NCBI GenBank assembly: GCA_002386405.1 | Contig: DGIP01000225.1 | Location: 1-19,810, forward strand | Direction: 5' to 3' | From: Stenotrophomonas maltophilia | GTDB taxonomy: Bacteria > Pseudomonadota > Gammaproteobacteria > Xanthomonadales > Xanthomonadaceae | DNA length: 19,810 nt | In this document: positions 1 through 5,279 of the stretch, one piece after another | Layout: every line of letters starts with the position of its first letter | How positions within the stretch are numbered: the stretch's first letter is position 1 | Notes under the pieces: generated by a model | Databases searched by the model: none | Told to the model about the DNA's origin: nothing | The model's input: the letters and a program-made list of their open reading frames with translations, nothing else | Position numbers and translations under genes: made by a program

Positions 1-343
1 GGGCCAGGGCCGGCGGACGCAGCCGTCGCGCGGTGCTGCGTTCAATCCAGCGGAACAGGCCGCTCCACAACGTCTGCGGGCAGGCATGCCCGCACCAGAC
101 CCGCCCGGCCAGCGTGGTGAGCAGCACCAGCGTGCAGGCCAGCACGGCGACCAGCCCGAACAGCACGCCCACGTCCTGCGGCCACAGGGTCAGCCCGAAC
201 AGGTCGAAGCGACGCGCCGGCAGGTCGAACAGCAGTGCCTGGCGCCCGTTCCAGCGCAGCCAGGGCAGGGCGTAGAACAGCCCGAGCAACGACGCGGACA
301 CCACGGTGCGCCAGCGCAGGGCAGGGGGCGCAACCGGCGTCAT
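1..343 (-). CDS. ccoG: Cytochrome c oxidase accessory protein CcoG (FixG/RdxA), N-terminal part, cut by the window edge
   Basis: The visible 114 codons run without a stop into the left window edge. They match the N-terminal membrane part of CcoG: a first helix followed by PWLRWNGRQALLFDLPARRF, then FGLTLWPQD, a second hydrophobic segment, and the conserved CGHACPQTLW motif near residues 90-100. CcoG is an inner-membrane iron-sulfur protein needed to assemble the CuB centre of cbb3 oxidase; its ferredoxin domain would lie outside the window. The ATG at 341-343 overlaps the upstream gene's TGA as ATGA, so the two are probably translationally coupled. Only about 20 residues precede the first helix, fewer than in the usual CcoG, which carries a longer cytoplasmic leader. 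Identification rests on motifs read by eye. Confidence 0.88.
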   Translation of the reverse strand, partial: MTPVAPPALRWRTVVSASLLGLFYALPWLRWNGRQALLFDLPARRFDLFGLTLWPQDVGVLFGLVAVLACTLVLLTTLAGRVWCGHACPQTLWSGLFRWIERSTARRLRPPALA

Positions 344-633
344 CCCAGCGGCAGCTCGTCGTCATCGCGCGGCCGCGGCCGCAGCAGGTAGCCGGTGACC
401 GCGCTGGCGGCAGCCGTGACCGACCAGAACATGAAGAAACCCAGCGTGTAGCCCAGTTCGCGGCTGAGCGCTTGGTCCGGAAAGGTGATGTCACGCAGGC
501 GCAACGGGTCCACGAACGCGAAGAACACCGCGCAGGCCAGCCCGGCGGCAACAAAGCTCGGCCACAGGACTGCGCCCCACTGCTGGATGAGCAGGCGGCG
601 GCGGCTGCCAGGCGGGGCGTTCGGCGTGTCCAT
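340..633 (-). CDS. Small two-helix membrane protein upstream of ccoG
   Basis: A 97-residue protein starting MDTPNAPPGSRRRLL. It has a basic N-terminus, a hydrophobic segment (about residues 19-38, GAVLWPSFVAAGLACAVFF), a short loop with DPLRLRDITFP, a second hydrophobic segment (about 50-75) and a charged tail RPRPRDDDELPLG. I do not recognise a named family. Position and overlap with ccoG suggest a role in the cbb3 oxidase or low-oxygen respiratory programme, which is inference. An in-frame ATG at 669 would add 12 residues, but it overlaps the FNR box. I prefer 633 because it lies 42 bp from the box centre and 7 nt after a TACCGT -10-like hexamer, as expected for a class II FNR promoter with an almost leaderless transcript. 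Confidence 0.72.
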   Translation of the reverse strand: MDTPNAPPGSRRRLLIQQWGAVLWPSFVAAGLACAVFFAFVDPLRLRDITFPDQALSRELGYTLGFFMFWSVTAAASAVTGYLLRPRPRDDDELPLG

Positions 634-640
634 GGCCTGC

Positions 641-646
641 ACGGTA
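641..646 (-). promoter_or_regulatory. Candidate -10 element for the membrane protein/ccoG operon
   Basis: On the minus strand the hexamer is TACCGT, which keeps the TA....T positions of TATAAT. It lies between the FNR box (centre 675.5) and the ATG at 633. A start site at about 634 puts the FNR box at -41.5. This is inferred from spacing only. Confidence 0.45.
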
Positions 647-668
647 AGCCCTGCGACAGCACGCCACA

Positions 669-682
669 TTGATCCTGATCAA
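669..682. promoter_or_regulatory. FNR/Anr binding site, perfect consensus
   Basis: TTGATCCTGATCAA matches the FNR/Anr consensus TTGAT-N4-ATCAA at all ten defined positions. It sits between divergent genes: the leftward membrane protein/ccoG pair and the rightward globin gene. Its centre is 42 bp from the ATG at 633, the usual activating position for the leftward promoter. It is only about 29 bp from the globin ATG, where it would overlap that gene's -35 region and could repress or leave it unaffected. FNR-type control of cco accessory genes is established in other proteobacteria. Confidence 0.8.
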
Positions 683-704
683 AGCGGCGTAGCATCATGG
701 CCGC

Positions 705-1145
705 ATGTCCCCACCCGTCGCCGCCCCGATGCTGCCTGCCGCCTCCCTGGCGCTGTGCAGCGAGCAGGAAGTCACCCGCCTGGTGCACGACTTCTACGCC
801 CGCGTGCGCCTGGACGACCCGCTGGGCCCGGTGTTCGAGGCGCGCATCCACGACTGGGACGCGCATCTGGCCCAGCTGGTGGATTTCTGGTCGGCCATGC
901 TGCGTGGCACCCGGCGCTTCAACGGCAACCCGATGTCCAAGCACATGGCCATGCCGGAGCTGGAGCGCGCGCTGTTCGACCGCTGGCTGCTGCTGTTCCG
1001 CCACACCACCGCCGAACTGGGCAACCCGCCCATGCAGCAGCTGGCCGACGACGTGGCCACCCGCATCGCCGACACCTTCTGGCGGCGCATCCAGATGCAG
1101 CGCTGGCCTGAACTGCCGATCGCCGGAAAACCGCGCCCGGATTGA
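705..1145 (+). CDS. Group III truncated haemoglobin
   Basis: A 146-residue protein with the group III truncated globin pattern: LVHDFYARVRLDDPLGPVF (residues 26-44), DWDAHLAQLVDFW (50-62), FNGNPMSKH with the probable proximal haem histidine H80, then MPELERALFDRWLLLF. Members such as Campylobacter Ctb are linked to oxygen or NO handling under low oxygen; the exact ligand chemistry here is unknown. The ATG at 705 has no Shine-Dalgarno sequence but follows a CATCAT hexamer (693-698) by exactly 6 nt, which suits a leaderless mRNA. ATG 729 (residue 9) is an alternative start. The TGA stop (1143-1145) lies inside the second FNR box, and hemN follows 44 bp on, tying the globin to low-oxygen haem metabolism. 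Confidence 0.85.
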   Translation: MSPPVAAPMLPAASLALCSEQEVTRLVHDFYARVRLDDPLGPVFEARIHDWDAHLAQLVDFWSAMLRGTRRFNGNPMSKHMAMPELERALFDRWLLLFRHTTAELGNPPMQQLADDVATRIADTFWRRIQMQRWPELPIAGKPRPD

Positions 1146-1155
1146 TCTGGCTCAA
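1142..1155. promoter_or_regulatory. FNR/Anr binding site in front of hemN
   Basis: TTGATCTGGCTCAA matches TTGAT-N4-ATCAA at nine of ten positions and covers the stop codon of the globin gene. Its centre (1148.5) lies 41.5 bp before the A of the hemN ATG at 1190, so a class II FNR promoter would start transcription at the start codon itself. A poor -10 (CACGCT, 1178-1183) lies at the matching place. Anr control of hemN is known in Pseudomonas; its use here is inferred. Confidence 0.68.
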
Positions 1156-1189
1156 TGCAGGGCCGCCCGCCGGCGCGCACGCTGGCGCC

Positions 1190-2599
1190 ATGGATACTCT
1201 TTCGCCTGCCGCCGCCGGGCTTGCCTGGCACTTCGATCCGGACCTGCTGCGCCGCCACGACCGGCCCGGCCCGCGCTATACCTCCTATCCCACCGCGCCG
1301 CATTTCCACGACGGCTTCGGCGAGCACGGCCTGCGCGCCGCGATCGCGGCCAGCAACGTGGAGGCGCTGCCGCTGTCGTTGTACGTGCATGTGCCGTACT
1401 GCAGCAGCCCGTGCTTCTACTGCGGCTGCAACCGGGTGATCACCCGCGACCATGGCAAGGGCGTGGCGTATGTCGCGCGCGTGCTCAGCGAAGCCGACCT
1501 GATCGCGCCGTTGTTCGATGCCGCGCGCGAGGTGGTGCAGCTGCACCTTGGCGGTGGCACCCCGAACTTCCTGGCCGCCGCCCAGATGCGCGAGCTGATC
1601 GACGGCCTGCGCCAGCGCTTTTCGTTCAGCACCTCGGCCAGCCGCGATTTCTCGATCGAGCTGGATCCGCGCTTCGTCACCCGCGACGACATCGCCGTGC
1701 TGGGCGCGCTGGGCTTCAACCGGGCAAGCCTGGGCATCCAGGATTTCGACCCGGTGGTGCAGCGTGCGATCAACCGCGAGCAGGGCGTGGAGGCCACGCT
1801 GGAGGTACTGCGTGCCTGCCGCGAGCATGGCCTGCGCTCGGTCAACGTGGACCTGATCTACGGCCTGCCGCACCAGACCCTGGAAGGCTTTGCGCGCACC
1901 CTGGAAACGGTGCTGCGCGAACGCCCCGACCGGTTGGCGATCTATGGCTATGCGCACCTGCCGAACCTGTTCAAGGCGCAGCGGCAGATCCCCGATGCCG
2001 CGCTGCCCAGCCCGGAACAGAAGCTGGCCCTGCTGGGCCTGGCGGTGCGTCGGTTGTCGCTGGCCGGATACCAGTACATCGGCATGGACCACTTCGCGCT
2101 GCCGGATGAAAACCTCTCCCGCGCCCAGCGCGCCGGCCAGCTGCACCGCAACTTCATGGGCTACACCACCCACGCGCAGACCGACCTGGTCGGGCTGGGC
2201 GCCAGCGCGATCAGCAGGATCGGCAACAGCTACAGCCAGAACCCGCGCGAGCTGCCGGGCTGGGAAACGGCGGTGGATGCCGGGCGCCTGCCGGTGTGGC
2301 GGGGGCTCACCCTGGATGCGGACGATACGCTGCGCGCCGCGCTGATCAACCAGCTGATGTGCCAGGGCGAAGTGGATGGTCGCGCGCTGGCCGCACGCCA
2401 CGGTGTCGATTTCGACCAGTACTTCGCCGATGCGCTCACCGCGTTGACGGCGCTGGAGGCCGATGGCCTGGCCGGGTACCGCGACGGCGTCGTGCGTGCC
2501 ACCGCGCGTGGGCGTCCGCTGCTGCGCCTGTTGGCGATGTGCTTCGATCGTTACCTGGCCAAGCCCGAACAGCCGGTGCGCTATTCGCGGGCGATCTGA
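1190..2599 (+). CDS. hemN: Oxygen-independent coproporphyrinogen III dehydrogenase HemN
   Basis: A 469-residue radical SAM enzyme that decarboxylates coproporphyrinogen III to protoporphyrinogen IX without oxygen, in the cytoplasm. The N-terminal GPRYTSYPTAPHF (about 27-39) and the cluster motif CSSPCFYCGC give C71, C75, C78 and C80, the CX3CX2CXC arrangement of true HemN rather than HemW. Further HemN signatures are HLGGGTPNFL, IELDPRFV, NRASLGIQDFDPVVQRAINR, VNVDLIYGLPHQT and YIGMDHFALPDENL. Length is close to E. coli HemN. The ATG at 1190 is chosen because homology begins there. A TTG at 1142 in frame would add 16 unrelated residues and lies inside the FNR box. No Shine-Dalgarno is visible, consistent with leaderless initiation. 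Confidence 0.96.
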   Translation: MDTLSPAAAGLAWHFDPDLLRRHDRPGPRYTSYPTAPHFHDGFGEHGLRAAIAASNVEALPLSLYVHVPYCSSPCFYCGCNRVITRDHGKGVAYVARVLSEADLIAPLFDAAREVVQLHLGGGTPNFLAAAQMRELIDGLRQRFSFSTSASRDFSIELDPRFVTRDDIAVLGALGFNRASLGIQDFDPVVQRAINREQGVEATLEVLRACREHGLRSVNVDLIYGLPHQTLEGFARTLETVLRERPDRLAIYGYAHLPNLFKAQRQIPDAALPSPEQKLALLGLAVRRLSLAGYQYIGMDHFALPDENLSRAQRAGQLHRNFMGYTTHAQTDLVGLGASAISRIGNSYSQNPRELPGWETAVDAGRLPVWRGLTLDADDTLRAALINQLMCQGEVDGRALAARHGVDFDQYFADALTALTALEADGLAGYRDGVVRATARGRPLLRLLAMCFDRYLAKPEQPVRYSRAI

Positions 2600-2601
2600 T
2601 G

Positions 2602-2688
2602 TGGTGCCCGGAGCCGGAATCGAACCGGCATGGGGTTGCCCCCGGCGGATTTTAAGTCCGATGCGTCTACCAGTTTCGCCATCCGGGC
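2602..2688 (-). tRNA. tRNA-Leu, anticodon UAA
   Basis: The minus strand gives an 87-nt class II tRNA with acceptor GCCCGGA pairing with TCCGGGC, discriminator A and an encoded CCA (2604-2602). The anticodon loop is CTTAAAA, so the anticodon is TAA, reading Leu UUA/UUG. A long variable arm and a GGTTCGATTCC T-loop are present. It lies 2 nt beyond the hemN stop on the opposite strand. There is no flanking direct repeat or integrase to suggest use as an attachment site. Confidence 0.96.
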
Positions 2689-2702
2689 GGCGCTGCGGAG
2701 GG

Positions 2703-2708
2703 ATTGTA
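2703..2708 (-). promoter_or_regulatory. Candidate -10 element of the tRNA-Leu gene
   Basis: On the minus strand the hexamer is TACAAT, five of six to TATAAT, 14 nt before the tRNA 5' end. No convincing -35 is seen at 16-18 bp. Confidence 0.55.
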
Positions 2709-2763
2709 GCGGAATCCAGCAGGGCGCTAGCATCAGGCTTTCCTGCTCCGGGCGATCCTGCAT

Positions 2764-3456
2764 ATGCTGAAACTGCACATCGGCAACAAGAACTACTCCT
2801 CGTGGTCGATGCGGCCGTGGGTGCTGATGACCCAGGCGGGCATTCCCTTCGACGAGGTCGTGCTGCGCTTTGACAGCTTCGACCCGGACTCGCAGTTCAA
2901 GCGCAGCGCCGAAGCCTTGTCGCCCTCGGGGACCGTGCCGGTGCTGGTTGATGGCGCGCTGGTCGTATGGGATTCGCTGGCCATCGCCGAATACCTTGCC
3001 GAGCGTTTTCCGGAACGGGTGCTGTGGCCGCAGGATCGCAGCGAACGTGCGCTGGCCCGCAGCGCCACCGCCGCGATGCACAGCGGATTCGGCGCGCTGC
3101 GCTCGCACTTTCCCATGAACATCGAAGCGCAGCTTCCCGAGGTCGGGGCGCGGGTGCTGCACGAACAGCCGGACGTGGTGGCCGACCTGCAGCGCCTGCA
3201 GGCGCTCTGGGAACGGTTGCTGGCGCGCCACGGGGGTCCGCTGCTGTTTGATCGCTTCAGCATCGCCGATGCGTTCTTCGCGCCGGTGGTGATGCGCCTG
3301 CACACCTATGCCGTGCCGGTGTCGCCGCGCGTGGCCGCCTACATGCAGCAGGTGCGGGCACTGCCGGGCGTGCAGGCGTGGATCGCGGCGGCGCTGGACG
3401 AACACGATTTCCGCCCGTTTGAAGAGCCCTACCGGCAGGCACCGGATCGGGGCTGA
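2764..3456 (+). CDS. Glutathione S-transferase family protein
   Basis: A 230-residue cytosolic GST. The thioredoxin-fold N-terminal domain (about 1-82) carries NYSSWSMRPW (10-19), where S12/S13 is the likely glutathione-activating serine. It also has the cis-proline loop TVPVL (57-61) and WDSLAIAEYLAE (69-80), the usual glutathione gamma-glutamyl site. The helical C-terminal domain (about 95-215) contains FSIADAFFAPVVMRL, the conserved GST N-capping region. The substrate cannot be told. No clear Shine-Dalgarno precedes the ATG at 2764. The stop is followed after one base by the next ATG, so this gene and the TraB-family gene are almost certainly one transcript. Confidence 0.93.
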   Translation: MLKLHIGNKNYSSWSMRPWVLMTQAGIPFDEVVLRFDSFDPDSQFKRSAEALSPSGTVPVLVDGALVVWDSLAIAEYLAERFPERVLWPQDRSERALARSATAAMHSGFGALRSHFPMNIEAQLPEVGARVLHEQPDVVADLQRLQALWERLLARHGGPLLFDRFSIADAFFAPVVMRLHTYAVPVSPRVAAYMQQVRALPGVQAWIAAALDEHDFRPFEEPYRQAPDRG

Positions 3457-3457
3457 C

Positions 3458-4462
3458 ATGGCGAAGATGGCAGCGACGGGCGCGATGCTGGTGTGGCTGG
3501 CCTGCGCGGGCGTGCCCGAGGGCAGGGCGCAGCAGGCACCCGCTGAGGTGGTCGACCTGGCGCCGGTGGTGGTCTCCGGCGTGCAGCCCGGGCCGGGCAT
3601 GTGGCGGGTCACCAATGCGCAGGGCCACGCGCTGTGGATCCTGGGCACGGTATCGCCGCTGCCCGCCAAGCTGGAATGGCGCGCCGACGAGGTCAAGGCG
3701 GTGATCGCAAGCGCCGATGCGGTGCTGGGGCCGCCGGGCTGGACGCTGGATGCCGATGTCGGCTTTTTCAGCCGGCTGACCCTGCTGCCGTCGGCCATGA
3801 AGGCGCAGCACGACCCGCAGGGCCGGCGCCTGCAGGAGATCCTGCCACCGGCGCTGTATGCCCGCTGGCAGCCGCTCAAAGCGCGCTACCTGGGCCGCGG
3901 CAACGGGGTGGAGAAGGACCGTCCGCTGGTGGCCGCTACCCGCCTGTATGTGGCGGCCCTTGACGAGGTCGGGCTCAGCCCGCGCTCCAGCGTCGGCAAG
4001 CTGCTGGAAAAGGCGTACAAGGCGCGCGGCCTGACCCCGGTGGTGACCCGCGTGGTGATCAAGGTCGACGATCCGCGCGCCGCGCTGAAGGAAGTGCGGG
4101 CCCGCCCCCTGCAGGACGTGGATTGCCTGCAGCGCACCCTGGACGTGGTGGAACACCAGCTGCCCCTGCTGGTCGAGCGCGCCAACGCATGGGCAGTGGG
4201 CGATATCGACGCCCTGCAGCAGCTGGCCCTGAAGAGCCAGTACGACGCCTGCGTCGGTGCCATCGCCAGCAGCGAGCTGGGTCGCCGCCGTGGCATGGCG
4301 GACCTGGATGCACGCTCGGCCGACAAGTGGATGGCCGCAGCGCGGGAGTCACTGGCCAGGCACCCGGTGACCTTCGCCACCGTGTCGGTGCATGCCCTGG
4401 CCGAACCCGGCGGCTACCTCGACCGCCTGCGCCAGGCCGGCTACAGCGTGGAATCGCCCTGA
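3458..4462 (+). CDS. Exported TraB/GumN family protein
   Basis: A 334-residue protein with a signal peptide (MAKMAATGAMLVWLACAGVP, cleavage probably near residue 24). The TraB/GumN start motif MWRVTNAQGHALWILGTV lies at about 48-65. The family is related to the TIKI/erythromycin-esterase fold, and several members are thought to be metal-dependent hydrolases with a GTxH motif. Here the motif reads GTVSPLP, with S66 in the histidine position, so classical catalysis is doubtful. The rest of the sequence (ADEVKAVIASADAVLGPPG, a helical middle region with DVDCLQRTLDVVEHQLPLL, and C-terminal TFATVSVHALAEPGGYLDRLRQAGYSVE) keeps the family layout. It probably acts in the periplasm; its role is unknown. 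Confidence 0.85.
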   Translation: MAKMAATGAMLVWLACAGVPEGRAQQAPAEVVDLAPVVVSGVQPGPGMWRVTNAQGHALWILGTVSPLPAKLEWRADEVKAVIASADAVLGPPGWTLDADVGFFSRLTLLPSAMKAQHDPQGRRLQEILPPALYARWQPLKARYLGRGNGVEKDRPLVAATRLYVAALDEVGLSPRSSVGKLLEKAYKARGLTPVVTRVVIKVDDPRAALKEVRARPLQDVDCLQRTLDVVEHQLPLLVERANAWAVGDIDALQQLALKSQYDACVGAIASSELGRRRGMADLDARSADKWMAAARESLARHPVTFATVSVHALAEPGGYLDRLRQAGYSVESP

Positions 4463-4533
4463 GCCGCGCGTCGTCGCCTATCCCCCCCGCAGCCTTCATG
4501 GCATAGTCATGTGGACTTCACCGGGGGGTGCAT

Positions 4534-4989
4534 ATGGCGTTGCGGGCGTTCGCCTATGTGAGCGAAGCAGTGGAGGGTATCGATGGCGCCGACATCGACC
4601 GCATCCTCGTTGAAGCATCAGGCTTCAACCGGGTGGCCGGCGTCACCGGCGTGTTGATGTTCGACGGCCTCCGCTTCCTGCAGTACATCGAAGGCCCCGA
4701 CGATGGCGTGGCCCCGGTCGAGCAGCGCGTGATCAACGCGCGCAGCCACCAGCGCATGCGCGAACTCGCGCGGGGGGACGTGGCCACCCGTCACTTCCCG
4801 CGCTGGACGATGGCCTCGGCGCGGATCGAACCGGAGGTGATGGACGCCATCGTGGACGTGGACTGGAACGGATTCTCCGCCGCCGCACCGGTGGAGGGCC
4901 AGCGCCGGATCGGTTTCGCGCGCCTGCTCGAAGTGTGGACCGGCGTGTCCGGCGAGCTCGAACCGGCGGCGGTGACGCTGGGGTCCTGA
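4534..4989 (+). CDS. BLUF-domain blue-light sensor protein
   Basis: A 151-residue protein whose first 95 residues form a BLUF domain, which binds FAD and senses blue light. The flavin-switch residues are present: Y8 (LRAFAYVS), N32 (SGFNRVAGVTGVL) and Q50 (RFLQYIEGP). A tryptophan also sits in the late strand HFPRWTMAS. The remaining 55 residues are a short helical cap with no recognisable output domain, so the protein must signal through a partner. The ATG at 4534 is chosen because the G-run at 4523-4528 gives a Shine-Dalgarno at 5 nt; GTG 4528 is less likely. The leader also holds a C7 run (4482-4488) that could pair with this G-run if transcribed. Confidence 0.92.
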   Translation: MALRAFAYVSEAVEGIDGADIDRILVEASGFNRVAGVTGVLMFDGLRFLQYIEGPDDGVAPVEQRVINARSHQRMRELARGDVATRHFPRWTMASARIEPEVMDAIVDVDWNGFSAAAPVEGQRRIGFARLLEVWTGVSGELEPAAVTLGS

Positions 4990-4995
4990 TCCCCG

Positions 4996-5008
4996 GTGTT
5001 CGTAACAC
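4996..5008. promoter_or_regulatory. 13-bp palindrome upstream of the predicted small RNA
   Basis: GTGTT-CGT-AACAC is a perfect 5-bp inverted repeat, 6 bp after the BLUF stop codon. Its centre (5002) is 39 bp before the predicted small RNA start at 5041, where an activator would bind. It could equally be a weak hairpin at the BLUF transcript end. It resembles but does not match a CRP/Clp site. Confidence 0.35.
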
Positions 5009-5028
5009 AAAGATCACAGGTCGGTCCT

Positions 5029-5034
5029 TACCAT
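5029..5034 (+). promoter_or_regulatory. Candidate -10 element of the predicted small RNA
   Basis: TACCAT matches TATAAT at four of six positions, including TA....T. The implied start is A5041, which is the base just before the closing helix of the predicted RNA. No good -35 is present at 16-18 bp, so an activator may be needed. Confidence 0.4.
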
Positions 5035-5040
5035 GTGCCT

Positions 5041-5156
5041 ACCAGCTGTGACCGGTCCGGGGTATGCCCCCGGGGTTGTCTGAAAGGGAAGTAACCGCAG
5101 CTGGACCACTTGTTGGCCGTCGTCCGTACTCTCCGCGGGCGGCGGCTTTGTTCTTT
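5041..5156 (+). ncRNA. Predicted structured small RNA or leader RNA, about 116 nt, unidentified
   Basis: The stretch has no coding sense but a closed fold readable by eye. CCAGCTG (5042-5048) pairs with CAGCTGG (5098-5104). Inside are hairpin CCGGGG-TATGC-CCCCGG (5057-5073) and GGTT...AACC (5074-5077 with 5093-5096), which gives a three-way junction. A strong intrinsic terminator (5116-5156) ends the transcript. A TACCAT -10 at 5029 puts the start on the edge of the closing helix. The segment GGGAAGTAACC recalls but does not satisfy the yybP-ykoY manganese riboswitch core. It also fails the conserved cores of SRP RNA, RNase P RNA and tmRNA. It could be a free small RNA or a terminated leader of the sugar dehydrogenase gene 120 nt downstream. 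Confidence 0.55.
5116..5156 (+). terminator. Intrinsic terminator of the predicted small RNA
   Basis: GCCGTCGTCCG (5116-5126) pairs over 11 bp, with two G-U pairs, with CGGGCGGCGGC (5136-5146). The loop is 9 nt and the tail TTTGTTCTTT is U-rich. It stands well away from the BLUF stop, so it more likely ends the small RNA than the BLUF message alone. Confidence 0.8.
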
Positions 5157-5213
5157 GTGGCGCAGCGCCGGCCGCGTTAGGCTTGTCGCATCTGTTCCCT
5201 GGTGGTGCCCCGC

Positions 5214-5279
5214 ATGATCGATCGTCCCCCTGCATTCCTGTTGCCGCGCCTGCGCGCGCCTGCGAGGCTGGCCGGATGA
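5214..5279 (+). CDS. Possible 21-codon upstream ORF coupled to the UDP-sugar dehydrogenase gene
   Basis: The ATG at 5214 is preceded by GGTGGTG (5200-5206) at 7 nt. It opens a 21-codon frame (MIDRPPAFLLPRL..., basic and Pro/Leu/Arg rich) whose TGA at 5277-5279 overlaps the ATG of the next gene as ATGA. That geometry is typical of translational coupling, so it may be a leader peptide controlling the dehydrogenase. A chance frame in GC-rich DNA is a real alternative. No homology is claimed. Confidence 0.35.
   Translation: MIDRPPAFLLPRLRAPARLAG

Noticed and set aside
42..1004. A long minus-strand frame across the ccoG side and the globin gene
   Set aside because: It crosses the FNR box and runs out of frame through three better-supported genes.
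2602..2688. tRNA-Leu as an integration site for a genomic island
   Set aside because: No integrase, no direct repeat of the tRNA end and no composition change are seen on either side.
4997..5018. CRP/Clp site in AACACAAAGATCACA
   Set aside because: Only one half-site (TCACA) is good; the left half matches too few bases of TGTGA.
5041..5156. yybP-ykoY manganese riboswitch, suggested by AAGGGAAGTAACC
   Set aside because: The core GGGGAGTAG is not matched, the second conserved loop is missing, and the downstream gene is not a manganese exporter. SRP RNA, RNase P RNA and tmRNA cores are absent too.
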